Below the pieces are notes generated by a model that saw only the letters and a list, made by a program, of their open reading frames with translations, was not told the DNA's origin and made no database searches. Positions 1-12,738 of a stretch of DNA of 64,000 bases are shown here, piece after piece; position 1 is the stretch's first letter; each line of letters opens with the position of its first letter. Source of the DNA: Euborellia annulipes (Eukaryota; Arthropoda; Insecta; Dermaptera; Anisolabididae); assembly GCA_023213315.1 (NCBI GenBank), contig JAKCPI010009310.1:149927-213926 (forward strand), given 5' to 3'. The translations under genes were made by a program, and so were the position numbers.

Positions 1-1772
1 GAATTATTATCAATTCCTTAATTTTTTTTTGTTCACACACAAAATCTACTCAAAAGCCTAACCAAATATAATGGCCCTAGTAAAAGGGATAGGACTATCC
101 TAAGAACAAATAACGGACAGAAAGGAAAAGAACTAGAGATCAGTTAATGGTCGCAGTTCGGAATGCCTCAGGTTCAAATATTGTATTTTAGAATCCAGAT
201 TCTCCTTTTTGATATCGTCCTGTAGGTCTAGTCCCCGTAGCCTAGTCAAGTAATAAGTCCAACACCATGTAAAAAGTTTTCACACAGACAAAATCTCCAA
301 AGATGAAATTTTTATTTTTTTATAGAAACGGTATTGAAATAAAGCCCGGGAAAATATCAAAAGCTTCTCCAAAGAATATAGTGGCTGATTTACAAAAAAT
401 TTAATAAAATAAGAAGAAATTAATTAAACATTTCCCCAGTAAAGTAATTTATATGCTCTCTCTAACGATGTCAGGATCCCATTCTTTTAAAATGTTTCCC
501 TTCCATCAAACTAAATAAAAACTAAAAAATTATTACTAAAATCTCTTTAAAATTCAGGAATAAAGCCAGATAAGAGAAAATAGAATATACTGGATTTTAG
601 AGACCTCGAAACTTTTAATTGAAACATAAAAGTTAATATAAAAATATTGATACCCTGGCACCCACCTTCGTCCGCCAAATTGAAAAAGAATTATGGCTAA
701 TATAAACCTAAAATATATCAGCATTATAAAAAAATTGAAAGGAAGATTATTTTGGGTCAACTTAAAAGACAATGATGCGGATAAAAAAAAATAGTCGTAT
801 TAAAAAGTTGTAGAAAAGTATTATTCTTCTTTTATTATATATTCGTGAAAAAAATGAATTTTATTAAAGATATTAAAAAGATAGTAAAAGTGGAATCATA
901 TTAGCTTAGTATACAGTATATTTTCGAACAATAATATCGAACATTGAAAAATGATAAAAAAATAAATATTCTATCTCTTTTTTATGGCAAACCTGAAAAA
1001 CAAAACAAATAAAATGTTTTTAATATATTTAGCTGCGCGCTATATAATATATGATGGCGGACATATTCATTTAAAAGGGTCTCTTAATATTAAAACAAAT
1101 ATGAATACAATATTGCCACAGGGAACAAACATTTGGGATAAAATATTCGATGTATATTTGTTCTTTTCCACCTTAATATAAACATTAGAATAAATTTGAG
1201 GGTTTCAAGGTTAGGGGATAATTTCAGAGATGAGAATGCGGTGATATTAAAATAGAATAATTTATTTTATTGTCTGAGTTTAACATTAATAATCTTATTT
1301 TTGTATTTATTAAAATACCACTAGCCCCGGGAATTCACCTATTGACCATATAGCCCAGCCAACTGCAACTATGTAATATACAGTAACCAAATACAGCTTT
1401 AATTTGACAGTTAAAGCTTTTAAAGTTGTTATTAAATATAAATTCTTGATTTCGGCTAAACTGTGGTTTATTTGTCCAAAATATAACAATTCGCTCACTC
1501 GTTCTGTAGTCTTCTTCAGCTAAAGAGCTTATATTAATTCAGATAAATCAAAGCGTCTTACATTCTGTTTTACACTATATATACACCGTGCCACCGATTA
1601 AGTCTGCAATATACCCGTATACAAACGTTATTATTAGAGCTACGAGGTGGGTCAAATTAGAAAAGTAGTAGCATCATTTTTCCCGTGGTAGTAACGAAAC
1701 AAAATGATTTCTTGTAAAGTTCTCCAAAGTTCGATCTAAAATAAATTTCTAAACGAAACATTTTCTATACAC
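1..1772. other. AT-rich intronic sequence, nothing recognised
   Basis: No exon, repeat boundary or RNA gene could be supported here. Confidence 0.5.
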
Positions 1773-1976
1773 CAGGCATGTAAACACGCGGCCCGCCATT
1801 ACAGAGATTGCGATCCGCCGACACAAATTTGAAATTAAACATTGAGGCTAATAAATACATAATGTAACCATTCGAACAATCGTATTTTATTTTTTGAACA
1901 GTACAAACATGTGGTCCCCAACTTAGTACAAAATAGATCATGTGGCCCCCAATATCTTATGAGTTTGACATGCTTT
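1773..1976. mobile_element. hAT-type MITE, 8-bp duplication
   Basis: CTATACAC lies at 1765-1772 and 1977-1984; ends CAGGCATGTAAAC and GTTTGACATGCTT. Confidence 0.65.
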
Positions 1977-1984
1977 CTATACAC

Positions 1985-3479
1985 TCTCGGTCTAAATATA
2001 AAAATCTGGTGTGACTAGTCGCACAGCACACATCTTTCTATTACCGAATATACTATATATATGTATATTAACATATATAGGTAAGAGAAAGTAAAAATGA
2101 CAAAGTTGACAACATACAATATTTTTCTTTCAGTCAAATAGTCTATGAAATTTCAAAATAAATATCTTCTAAAATTAAGTAAGAGAAACGTGTTAGTTAT
2201 TATATCTTGTGGAAGAGCCGTAGTCAGAAAGTTTTTTCGAAGAGTAGGAGGGGTAGGGGGGTTTGGATTATCCGAGAGGTAAACCTCCCCCCTCCCCCTC
2301 CCAAATGAATAAATTCTAAAGAATATAAAATATTTTTTTTTATAATTGCTAACAGTATTTAAAATTCTAACACCATGTTTCTCTCTAAATTGTTTATAAT
2401 TTTTCGAGATTTGGGGGAGATGGTTTTGGCAACTATCCTCTCTTGAGTTTTCTAATTTGAACAAATTTATCTATAGACTTACCTAGCCGGAGGCTCTCCG
2501 TATATTCAAAATAATATCGCTAATATTCGACCGAATATTTCTTTTCCCCAAATCTGATTGAAATTGGTTTTTAATTCACTGAAGAGCTCATAACTGATGA
2601 TTTCCTGAATGTCTTTCGTGCTAAAGCAGCTATTTATTCTCTGATATCCTATATGTTGGTCTTTCTTCTCCCTCCTAATCAACCCGAGTCAAAAATTTGT
2701 CCTTACTTTGTCCTCAAGTCGTAAATTCCGACCTGCTCTTAGCCTGGAGCAATAAATTTTGACCTGTGGCTTGAGTCACAGGCTGTACAACGAGTCAACG
2801 AGTCAAAACACAAGAAGAGAATTAAAAAAAATCTTCCTTAAATTACAGTCTTCTGTAATTAATTGATTAATAACTGAATTTTAATAATTTTTAAAATTCT
2901 TTCATATAATTCATGATAGTCATAAAGGATGAAAATAATAAATTATTCTTTGGTTAAAAATCCCATTTCACAAACAAGAGTAAAGCAATTAAATAAATTT
3001 ATAAGGGCATATGAATTTCTAATTTAATCTTTTATTTTTTTCCTCTTTTAATTAACCTAGTTTTCTACAAGAAGCGTATCCTGAAACCCAAAGAGTCAAG
3101 ATCTAAAGTACATCTCGGAAGCCTTGGATGAATAATTATTAGGCCCTTTGTTCCCTGCAAGGACACCCTTCTTGACCATGAAAGCTTCTTTCAAGTGTAT
3201 TACAAGCTCTAATGAAAACGCCTTGGCCGACCTTTGATTAAAACATGAACGGCTCAATTTATTTAAAAGAATTCTGCTCAACTTCAATCCGGATGGATTA
3301 ACTAATTAAATTCATTGGATTCTTGAAACGAATTTTTAAGTTACACTCCTTCTGTTTAATAATTAGATTTACTACAAAAAAATTAATTTATATATAGGCT
3401 CTATATTAAATTATAGGCTAAATAATCTTTGAGATTATTTATGAAAATTTATTTGATAAACGAATGCATTCGTGAACCG
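1985..3479. other. Intronic; fragment of terminal-hairpin family then unassigned
   Basis: 2005-2095 holds a decayed piece (AAAATCTGGTGTGACTAG...GGTAAGAGAAAGT). The remainder, including the slightly GC-richer 3080-3290, has no recognisable gene. Confidence 0.4.
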
Positions 3480-3487
3480 CTCTAGAG

Positions 3488-3802
3488 CAGAGTTTTCCAA
3501 ACTGTGAGGCGCGCCTCCCTAGGGAGGCGCGGACTAGTCTAAGGGGAGGCGCGAATATTGGCCACCAAGATCAATTTTCCAAATGATTGCTAGTTTTATA
3601 AATAAAATAATTAAATTTAGAAGATTCTGGGACGAGGTTTTCCTTAATTAAAAAATATGAATAAATAAAAAAAATATTTTTATATAAATTTATATTTTTT
3701 AGTATTAAAAATTTTTGTTTTTGTATTATTTTATTAAATGTGTGGGGTAGGGGGGCGTCATACGATTAAGGGAGGCGTTGTAACAAAGTTTGGAAACCAC
3801 TG
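3488..3802 (+). mobile_element. hAT-type MITE
   Basis: Left end CAGAGTTTTCCAAACTGTGA and right end AAGTTTGGAAACCACTG form imperfect terminal inverted repeats. Internal GGCGCGCCTCCCTAGGGAGG is itself palindromic. Confidence 0.7.
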
Positions 3803-3926
3803 GCCTAAAGAAAGACTCATTCTAGAAAATTATCCTATGTGTAAAACCCAAAGGCGGGTCTAGGGAAGTTTCAAGCTCGCCGAAGGCGATAACATTGTTA
3901 ATTATTTTATTTATTAAGATTGGATT

Positions 3927-4430
3927 TCAAATGGCTTAAATAAGAATGCCTGGACCCCAACATATAAATATTCTTTTTTTTTTTTTTTTAATCTGCCCGT
4001 CTAGCCAACAGCCATTGGGCTAAAATTTTTACAAAATATACATATCGTCGCTTGCATCACGTAGTGACGTATCTCAAAAAATTAAATATTGAGATACACG
4101 GGTATGACTGTGTCCGGGCGTTCTTTACATTATTACAAAGTGACGAATCTGTATTTCCATGTTTTTTCGTATTATTTAGGTTTTTTGGTTTTGCGTATCT
4201 ATACACTTAATATAACAACACGAACAGCTCTCCTGAAAAATGATAGAAATTGAGATACGCCACTACGTGTTTCAGACGACGATATATCAAAATAATATCA
4301 ACAAAACAATATTAATAATATATATATTATTAATAACGGTTATCGTAAAAAGTCTTATAAGGCCTAAGTTGCCGAAAAGACTGTGTGAATGTGTGTGTTA
4401 ATGTGAGAGTTGTTAAAAAAAAAAAAAAAA
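3927..4430 (+). mobile_element. 5'-truncated SINE in unit 1 with internal insertion, 8-bp duplication
   Basis: ATTGGATT lies at 3919-3926 and 4431-4438; the site is empty in unit 2 (near 17545). The SINE body is split by about 370 bp that begin with a T run at 3975 and contain GAGATACACGGG and GAGATACGCCACTACGTG. Confidence 0.75.
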
Positions 4431-5260
4431 ATTGGATTAGGGGTTGAAAAATTGAAAAAAATGTTTTTTAAATTTTTTTTTAGCTAAATCGAAGCCAAAT
4501 AAATATTAAACATTCAAAAAATAGCGTTGATTATTATTTTATAATATTAAGGGATGAGATGAAGGGTTGATTATTTAAGAAAGGCCTTGGAATATTCCAA
4601 ATCACTTGTTGACATTCTTTTACAGCTCTAAATATAGTTAGATTAGAGCAAAAGGTATTTTTTTACTTTTAATAAAAAGGGAATTGTTATTTTCATCTAT
4701 TTATTCCTATAATAAGAGAGAAGAAACAAGTTTATCTCGTTCAGTCGAGAGCGTGGCCTGCTGGCAGGCGCTGCTATCTTTTTTGTGTTTAAAGTGAATC
4801 AAAGTGAATAATTGATATAGTGTAACCCACCCTGACCTCACCGTCACCCAACACACCCTCTTGAGAGTCTTATTAAAGGTAATTATTATACATTTTATCG
4901 ATGAAAAAAAAATGATAGAAACAAATAATTTGACTGCGAAAAACGATTCTTTTGAATATGAAATTAAATATTTTGTATTTCACTAAGGGTAGAGGGAGAT
5001 TATAAGATGTTGAAAGGAGGAGGGGGAGTGTAGGTGTCATTGAAAACAAAATTAGTTTTTTATTTTTTTATTTTTTTTTTAAATACTCACACTTTTTTCT
5101 CATTCACACTCAACACTCACACACACATTCTTTCTCTTTCTATGTGGCCTATATTTTTGTAAATCAAATTTCCTTATTATACTTTTACACAGGGGTGGAT
5201 TAAGGATTGAAAATTAAAATAAAATAATTTCAAATTAAAATTAAAATAATTATTTTAAAT

Positions 5261-5417
5261 AAAAATGCCTGGACCCTAATATATATAAATTCATAAATAA
5301 CGGTTATCGTAAATGTCTTATATGGCCTGAGCTGCCGAGAAGACAGTGTGAATGTGTGTGTGAGTGTGAGTGTGAATGAGAAAAAAGTGTGAATGTTTTA
5401 AAAAAAAAAAAAAAAAA
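5261..5417 (+). mobile_element. 5'-truncated SINE in unit 1
   Basis: Begins AAATGCCTGGACCC and ends with a poly(A) run, flanked by AATAATTATTT-like repeats. The matching site in unit 2 (near 18590) is empty. Confidence 0.7.
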
Positions 5418-5910
5418 AATAATTATTTATAAATGTATTCAAATTATTTTTAGAGTAATTTCGCGGTGAAGGCTCGCATTTCCTTAAAGGGGGGGGGGGA
5501 GGGGGCATTAACCAGGGGGGTTAATGCCCCATCCCCTATAATGCACAAAGATATTAATGTTTTTTAATACTTTTACTACAAAATAAGTGCATTCCGTTTG
5601 AGTTAAAAAAAAAATTAAATTATATTCAATATTTAGCAAATAGTATAGTAGGATAGAAATATTTTAATGTTATTCTAAAATTTCTTATTACTGGGGCGGA
5701 ATTAATTTTTGAAGATTTCGAAACTCTCATAAACAGATAATAATAACACTGGGTAACTTAGGAACCCATCGAATCCCTTGCAGAATTTTGTAGGGATTTT
5801 TTTCATTAGGTAGAAAAGTAAGAAATGATTAGTCCACTTAGAATTTTCCTGGGGTGAGTTACCGCATCTTTTTGTATATAGAACTAATCTCAATCCTGAT
5901 TTGAATTTTT

Positions 5911-6178
5911 ACTTTCTCTTACCTCTTTATATGTTAATATATATAGAGAGAAAGTATTGGATTCATGTCAAAAATTCGATGTCGAGATTTTGATGGATAT
6001 ACACGTTTTGAGGTCCCCTGAATTCAAAAAAATGGTTTTTGCGACATGGTCTGTCTGTGTGTCTGTTTGGGTTCAATTTAAAGCATGAAGGAATTGAACT
6101 AGGAGGTTGAAATTTTATATTAAAATTAAACACCCCCCTAGGGGGTGAAAATAAGATTTGAGAAAAATATTTTTCTTC
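5911..6178 (+). mobile_element. Partial terminal-hairpin element (duplicated unit 1)
   Basis: Left third only, from ACTTTCTCTTACCTC through TCTGTCTGTGTGTCTG to GGGGGTGAAAATAAG, then the ribozyme palindrome. The counterpart is 19080-19335. Confidence 0.6.
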
Positions 6179-6385
6179 AGGAATGAAAGTTAGAAGAAAA
6201 CGCAACCAGAATGTTTTCTTTAAAAATATATTTTAACAGCTGACGTTTCGGCTTTTGTCAAAGCCATCCTCTGAGCTGTTAGTGGTCATCCGAGGATGGC
6301 TTTTACCAAGGCCGAAACGTAAGCTGTTGAAATATATTTTTAAATAAAAACTTCTGGTTGCGTTTTCTTCTAACTTTCATTCCTA
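6179..6385. mobile_element. Inverted-repeat locus with two divergent hammerhead-like motifs (duplicated unit 1)
   Basis: Arms of about 70 bp flank a short unique centre. Minus motif 6236-6279: core CAGAGGA (one change), stem II GGCTTT/AAAGCC, GAAACGTC, and a 6-bp stem I (ACAGCT/AGCTGT). Plus motif 6285-6326: core CCGAGGA, then GAAACGTA. Confidence 0.6.
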
Positions 6386-6420
6386 ATACAAATTCCACCA
6401 GCCATAAAATACCCTTACAC

Positions 6421-6626
6421 CAGCGTTTTCCAAACTGTGAGGCGCGGCTCCCTAGGGAGGCGCGGTCTAGTCTGAGAGGCGCGAATATTGGCCCCCAGAA
6501 CCAATTTTCCAAATTATTGCTAGTTTTAATATAAATATGAATAAATAAAAAAATATATTAAAAATGGGGGGGGGGCGCTCGTAAGATTAATTATTTTTAA
6601 GGGAGGCGTGGTAACATAAAGTTTGG
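6421..6626 (+). mobile_element. hAT-type MITE (unit 1, right), truncated
   Basis: Starts CAGCGTTTTCCAAACTG. The last bases of the right end (AAACCACTG in relatives) are missing, so it stops at AAGTTTGG next to TCTAGAG. Confidence 0.65.
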
Positions 6627-6788
6627 TCTAGAGTATTCACTAGAGAGTTTGTCATATGGGTTGCCTACCTTCCAGTCAACAATTGATTTACCCCTGATAG
6701 GTGTTGAATCTTGGCATACAAATGGGTCTCAAATTTATTATTAAAGGTAATATAATATGTGTGTGCACAGGATTTGGCCTATTGGCGT

Positions 6789-7050
6789 CCCAGACAGCTT
6801 GGAATATTGCAGAAGCTTTGCGAATCATTCATATAATGCAAATATTGCAGGAATATTGTAGCGGCAATATTCCAAGCTAGGCGGACATAGGAATATTGCA
6901 GCAACATTGCTGTAATATTCCTGTCTGCCTCTTTGCAACATTGCAGGAATATTGTGACAATATTGCCGCAATAGTGCAGCAATGTTGCTGCAATATTGTC
7001 AAAATTGAACAAGATTGGCAATATTACTGCAATATTCCAAGCTGTCTGGG
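6789..7050. mobile_element. Inverted-repeat element rich in AATATTGC motifs
   Basis: Perfect 24-bp terminal inverted repeats (6789-6812 and 7027-7050; CCCAGACAGCTTGG... type). The interior is built of about a dozen GAATATTGCAG/GCAACATTGC words on both strands. Open frames across it are by-products. Confidence 0.75.
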
Positions 7051-7383
7051 GTTGTTGCCCCTTAAAAATATGCCGTTAGTTAAAATACATAGAAATATAA
7101 AGTTTCATCCCAATCGGACGTGGTTTACAGGTGCAAAATATGGCCAAAAGTTTAGAAAATTCTTTTTCGGTTTTTCAACTTTGGCCACCTCTAAAAAATT
7201 TTTTTCATCCCTGAATGCAAAAAATATACATTTACGATATTCTTTAGTTCTTTATCTTTCCAAAAATCCTTCTTCATTCGTGAAAATCTGTTAATTTTTT
7301 ATAAACAAAATATTGAGAAGGGTGAATAAATAAATGCAGAGCTGATATTCAGGCAATTTATTCGGATTAAATCCCTCCGCTAT

Positions 7384-7426
7384 AGGTCAACGTTTCGGGG
7401 CTTAAACGGCACCTTCTTCAGGACCT
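7384..7426 (-). ncRNA. Hammerhead-like ribozyme
   Basis: Minus strand: GGTC, core CTGAAGA, GC-rich stem II with one mismatch, GAAACGTT, then GACC. Stem I GACCT/AGGTC has five pairs; stem III is the self-complementary ACGT. Confidence 0.6.
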
Positions 7427-7457
7427 TAAAATTAACAAATAAAAAGTACATCTCGTT

Positions 7458-7502
7458 AAGGTCCTGAAGAAGGAGCCGTTTGAGCCCCGAAACGTTGACC
7501 TA
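7458..7502 (+). ncRNA. Hammerhead-like ribozyme
   Basis: Mirror of the 7384-7426 motif: AAGGTC, CTGAAGA, stem II, CCCCGAAACGTT, GACCT. Core residues and the five-pair stem I are intact. Confidence 0.6.
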
Positions 7503-8244
7503 TAGCGGAGGGGTTTAATCCGAATAAATTGCCTGGATATCAGCTCTGCATTTATTTATTCACCCTTCTGAATAATATCCACCAGGCTGCCCCTATCTTC
7601 ATCACATAAACAAAATAGTTTTTAGAGTCTGGTAAAAACATCTTGGTTGCCTATCTCTCAGGCGCTTAGCTGTGTCTCCAAAAATAGAGCTCATAGGAAC
7701 TTAGAATTATTTAGATATATTTAACTAATTTGTTCATAATTCTGTTAGTAATTAACTGATTCACGAATGAATTATTTTTTGATAGCTAAAGAACTATAGA
7801 ATATCGTAAATGTATGTTTTTTGCAATCAGGGAGGGATACGACGTCCAAAGTTGAAAAAATTCGATTTTTCTAAACTTTTAGCTTTGTTTTGCACCAATA
7901 AATCACGTCTGATTGGGCTGGAACTTTATATTTCTATGTATTTTAACTACCTGCATATATTTAAGGGGTAAAGCATTAAAAAATTAGAGCATATTTTCTA
8001 CTAAAATTCAATTTTCTCTATATCTCTAAAACTAGAGCCTGGGCTGTTGGGGCAAAACTGATGGCATAGCCAACCAAAGTGTTTTTTTACCAGACTTTGA
8101 AAATTATTTTGTTTATAATTACCTTAATAATTAACAGATTTTCACGAATGAAGGACTTTTGGAAGTCATTAGAGTGATGGGGCAAAACTGATGGCATTTT
8201 TTAAATCAGCAATATCCAAATACTCTTTAATTACCTCGTTTTTT

Positions 8245-8898
8245 ACTTTCTCTTACCTATGTATATATGTAATATATATAGAGAGAGAAAGTATTGGATT
8301 CATGTCAAAAATTCGATGTCGAGATTTTGATGGACATACACGTTTTAAGGTCCCCTGAATCCCAAAAAGTGGTTTTCGCGACATGGTCTGTCTGACTGTA
8401 TGTCTGTGAACAAAATATCTCAAGAACGAAAAGAGCTAGGAGGTTGAAATTTTATATTTAAGTTAGGCAACCCCATGGGACGTGACACGAAGCTTTTGAA
8501 CAAAATCGACCAAAGAGTACTAGTACTTTACTGATGCACTTTTTCAGTTTTTTTTTCGATTTTCTCTAAATTTGCTCCAACGATTTTTTTTTAAATTCAA
8601 AAATCAATTATTTTTTAGATTCTCAATAAAATGTATATTCTCATTTTGTCATTGAAATCTTCTGAAGACCACTTTACTCTTGTACTCCATAGAAAAGATA
8701 GGAGAAATGGTTGCCATAGTAACAAAATATAAATATTTTCCCATACTTATAAATTTTACATCTTGAAAATCGAATGTACTTTACTGTCGGAAACTAAATA
8801 CATGTCGACACAAAAAATCTGGTGTGCCAAGCACAATACGTAACTTTCGATTACCGAAGGTAAGAGAAAGTTGTGTGCTGTGCGCCAGTCACACCAGA
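8245..8898 (+). mobile_element. Terminal-hairpin element, full length
   Basis: Starts ACTTTCTCTTACC and ends CACACCAGA. The left hairpin pairs ACTTTCTCT with AGAGAGAAAGT. The right end is a hairpin of about 75 nt (CTGGTGTG...CACACCAG) containing AGAGAAAGT again. It has TCTGTCTGACTG near the left third and TACTAGTACTTTACTGATG in the middle. No coding capacity. Confidence 0.75.
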
Positions 8899-9756
8899 TT
8901 TTTTTGTTTTAGTTTTTTTATAAAATATTCACATAAATAAATTTGTAGTAGGATTAGCAAAGATTTACTTAACAGAACTTGCATCTTAATTTTTACTTTC
9001 TCTTTTCTCGCCATCTTCTTCTTTAAATCTTCTCGAAAATTTAAATTTGGCCTTGACTCTAGTGCTATCCCTAAACTTCCGATAGAAGATATTGCCTGCT
9101 TTGTAAAACATTGGATTAAATGCTAACTAAGTTCGTTCATTTAATTTGCAAATTTGAAGAAGTTACAATTTTTTTTTTATTTGATTTATAAATTAAATTC
9201 TAAATTAAAAATGTTGCAGTTTATAATGAATTAATTTTTAAAGCAGGTGAAATAGAGATGACCTCTAAAGGAAAAATACCCTTTTTTCAGCCTTCGCTAT
9301 GAATTATTAAATTATTATTTATAAAATTGAGTTTATCACCAACAAGCTAAAATGTTTGTTCCTTGAGGATCGGTCGTTCAAAACAACTAAAAATATTTAT
9401 GAAAATTAAACCATATAGGATACATTTGCATGTTAAGGGTTAACTATACATATTTTTTCTTACAAAATGACCACCAATAAAATTCTTTTATAACTGACGT
9501 TTTTTTTTATGTTCACATCTTTTAAAAAAAATTTCATAAAATATTTTTAAGTTTTACATTTTTTTTAATATTAATATATTAATATTTGGGGCAGGGCTTT
9601 TAGTGTGTTAATATTAGTGGGTAATTTTTTCTTTTATATTTCGTTAAATATTAAAAAAAAAAAATGATCTTATATTCACTAAATTATATCATTTGGAAAT
9701 AATTTCTCTCTCTAGCTTAGATAAGCTCAATTAAAGGGTACTTTAACATCTAAATA
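8899..9756. other. AT-rich intronic sequence
   Basis: No supported feature between the hairpin element and the tRNA-like sequence. Confidence 0.5.
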
Positions 9757-9870
9757 TATTGAAATAGCATCTTTGGTAAAGTCCTTGCTTCCTGTGCAGG
9801 AGAACAGGGGTTCGCTCCCGTTGAAATGAATTGCCTACCACCAATCTAATTGTATTTAATAAAAAAAAAA
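9757..9870 (+). mobile_element. Short tRNA-like sequence with A tail (possible SINE)
   Basis: TAGCATCTTTGG resembles an A box and GGGGTTCGCTCCC a B box, about 35 bp apart. AATAAAAAAAAAA follows. The acceptor stem does not close, so a working tRNA is unlikely. Confidence 0.45.
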
Positions 9871-9960
9871 CGGGGTCTGAATGACCGAAAAAGACCTTAT
9901 ATAAAAAAGAGAATCTCCAATAATATTTATAAAAAGTCTTGGATTTATGTTTGTTCCTAA

Positions 9961-10333
9961 CAGGGCCGCACCAAGGAAAATTGGCACTCGGGGCCAAGAT
10001 TATAAATTGCGCCTCCCCCCACAAAAAAAAAAACAATTATAAATTTATGTGTCAAATACCATCAGTTTTGCCCCATCAGGCATAGTTTTAGAGATACAGA
10101 GAAAAATAAATATTTTTTATTCAAATTGTATTGATTCAATAAATAACACAACTCTGCTTACACCCAAAATGCCGCCCCCAAATTCTGTCGCCCCTGGACA
10201 AATCCGACGCCTCTGCCCCCACCCTCAAGATAAATATTTCAAGAAAAAAATATTTAATTTTTTTTTTAGTTAGGCTAAGTTTGTTATTTTTTGTCTTCAC
10301 TACCGCCCCCCCCCCCCGCTTGTTGCGGCACTG
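9961..10333. mobile_element. Probable hAT-type MITE
   Basis: Ends CAGGGCCGCACCAAGG and TGTTGCGGCACTG; flanks GTTCCTAA and GTTTCTGG are similar but not identical. Confidence 0.5.
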
Positions 10334-10373
10334 GTTTCTGGTTTCTAAATATTAGTATTTCAATTAAAAAAAA

Positions 10374-11030
10374 TCTGGTGTGACTGGCGCACAGCACACA
10401 ACTTTCTCTTACCTTCGGTAATCGAAAGTTGTGTACTGTGCTTGTCACACCAGATTTTTTGTGTCGACATGTATTTAGTTTCCGACAGTAGGGTACAATT
10501 GAATTCAAGATGTAAAATTTATAAGTATGGGAAAATATTTATATTTTGATACCATGGCAACCATTTCTCCTATCTTTTCTATGGAGTACAAGAGTAAAGT
10601 GGTCTTCAGAAGATTTCAATCACAAAATGAGAATATACATTTTATAGAGAATCTAAAAAATAATTGATTTTTGAATTTAAAAAAAAATCGTTGGAGCAAA
10701 TTTTGAGAAAATCGAAAAAAACTGAAAAAGTGAATCAGTAAAGTACTAGTACTTTTTGGTCGATTTTGTTCAAAAGCTTCGTGTCACGTCCCATGGGGGT
10801 GCCTAACTTAAATATAAAATTTCAACCTCCTGGCTCTTTTCGTTCTTGAGATATTTTGTTCACAGACACACACACACACACAGACAGACCATGTCGCGAA
10901 AACCACTTTTTTGGATTAAGGGGACCTCAAAACGTGAAGATCCATCAAAATCTCGACATCGAATTTTTGACATGAATCCAATACTTTCTCTCTATATATA
11001 TATTACATATATACATAGGTAAGAGAAAGT
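10374..11030 (-). mobile_element. Terminal-hairpin element, full length, young
   Basis: Very close to the copy at 57377-58044, including a CACACACACACAGACAGACC tract. Both hairpins are intact; the terminal hairpin spans 10375-10453. TTTT/AAAA flanks lie at both ends. Confidence 0.8.
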
Positions 11031-11754
11031 AAAAAAAAAATCTTCCTCTCTATGAATTGATAAAGCAAAGCTTAATTCTTACTTATTTTGTTTTTTGAAA
11101 AAAAAAAAGTTGAATTTAACATGAGAATTTTATAATTCCGGTCACCTTGTTTTAATGCCGAGTTGAATATATATAGGATATTCCAGTATAATTCGCATCA
11201 CTTTTGAACGACATGAGGTAGCGATGATTATCTGACGAATAAAACGTAGTTAGTATTCCATAAGCCAGTCATAAGGGCGGTGATTTGGGGTTCGGGGCCC
11301 GAGGCAATGATGAATGTTCTGCCCGAATGGATTAGGTCAGCTGGCAGCTTGGGCCTCATCAGATAATGCACTTGCACGCGAATCCTCCACCCCAACCTCC
11401 TACCCCCCTGATTAATTCCCCTTTCTTCTAGTTGGAGGGACACATTTTAGAGCAATCGCAATTTCACCGAGCTACCTTATTTTTTGACTATTATATTTTA
11501 TTCTTAATAATTTAAAAACAATTATTTTCTTACACTCAAAATAAAAGATAATTTCTTTAAATTAAGAAAAGCGTAGTTATTATTTTCTCAAAACAAGATT
11601 GAATATCTTGAAAGGATTAATGTTTTTTGTAAGATATTAATATTAAAATTTCATTAAGTTTCGCGTTTCAGGTGTCTTGTCTAGGAGTAATTTGAGAAAG
11701 GCCTAATATTTATTAAATTTAAATCATATACTGTAGATTCGTCAAATCTTATTT
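11031..11754. other. Intronic; GC-richer island at 11240-11450
   Basis: The island has a 71-codon minus frame without known motifs. It could be an old repeat or conserved non-coding DNA. Confidence 0.3.
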
Positions 11755-11762
11755 TATACTAT

Positions 11763-11923
11763 CATGGGCGTAACTAGGGGGGGGGGTGCCGGGGGCCTGC
11801 CCCCTCCCCAGAAGGCTCGTGACCCCCCAAGAAAAATTGAGAAAATATGGGGCTTTCTAGGCCCCCCGGAGGATAGCTGGCCCCATGACCCCCCAGCCAA
11901 ATTCTCTAGTATGTCCCTGTATG
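11763..11923. mobile_element. hAT-type MITE, perfect 8-bp duplication
   Basis: TATACTAT lies at 11755-11762 and 11924-11931; left end CATGGGCGTAACTAG, right end diverged (CTAGTATGTCCCTGTATG). Confidence 0.7.
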
Positions 11924-11934
11924 TATACTATTAA

Positions 11935-12300
11935 ACGAGGAATGTACGTTTATTTGTTTGTTTGTTTATAAGCACATTAGTTCTCGTAAGCGGCTCTAAC
12001 GATTTTTTTCAAATTTTAAATATAGTCTTTACTATTTCCGGTCCTAATATGAAATTGTGCTAGGTCTCGTGTTTGAGAAAATTCAGATACTAGTACTTTA
12101 ATTAATTTTTTAGTTTTTTCAATTTTCTCGAAATTCATTCTAACTATTTTGATTGAAATCCATAAATCAATTATTTTTATTTAGATGCCCTTTAAAATGT
12201 ATATTCCCATTTTACTCTCAAAATTGTTTGAAGCACACTTTCTTACAAAAGAACAAAAATCAGAGAGATGGGTAAAACAACTCTAGTTTTTTAAGAAAAA
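11935..12300 (+). mobile_element. Diverged relative of the terminal-hairpin family
   Basis: GTACGTTTATTTGTTTG, ATACTAGTACTTTAATT and ATGCCCTTTAAAATGTATATT blocks are shared with 32797-33055 and, more distantly, with the main family. Terminal hairpins are not seen. Confidence 0.45.
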
Positions 12301-12738
12301 AGTAAAAAATATTTCGGAAAAATAATGGATGGATATTGATTGATAATGCAAGCAACTATTTTTTTAAATCATAGGGACGCCTGTGAGTTAGGCAACCAGT
12401 AGCGAAAACGCATGGAAGGATAAGGTCAGAGGTAGTAGGCGGGACTTAACGTTCTACTCCATATACCTTTTTTCTAGTGTATTCAAAGGAGGGGCTAAGC
12501 CCCTCTTCCCATTCTGGTTGTCTACCTCTTAGCCAAAAGACCCAAAAATGCTACTTCTCTTCATTTGATTTTCTATAAATAAATTACTAAAATCGTGATT
12601 TAATTATTTAGGCCTAGATGAAAGAAATGAAAAATACTTCTGAATTTATATTTTTATTTCAAAACGTAATCGTTGAAAAATTTAACAAAATACACTTTAC
12701 ACACTTGATTTTTGATAAATAATTTTAATAAAACTTAC

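Larger units (their letters stand above)
3488..6626. mobile_element. Duplicated unit 1, bounded by hAT MITEs
   Basis: Homologous to 17069-20974 in the same orientation once later insertions are removed. It starts at a hAT-type end (CAGAGTTTTCCAAAC) and stops within a second hAT MITE at AAAGTTTGG. CTCTAGAG at 3480-3487 is matched by TCTAGAG at 6627-6633. No open frame of note is inside. Confidence 0.7.
7317..7571. mobile_element. Palindromic element with two divergent hammerhead-like ribozymes
   Basis: Near-perfect arms of about 110 bp run from AAGGGTGAATAAAT to its complement. Each arm contains a core-intact motif pointing outward, followed by AATAAA-like sequence. Confidence 0.7.

Noticed and set aside
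2005..2095. CRISPR-like or regulatory hairpin
   Set aside because: The hairpin belongs to the dispersed terminal-hairpin family; the host is eukaryotic.
6779..7294. Proteins across 6779-7294
   Set aside because: Frames run through the AATATTGC inverted-repeat element on both strands; no motif.
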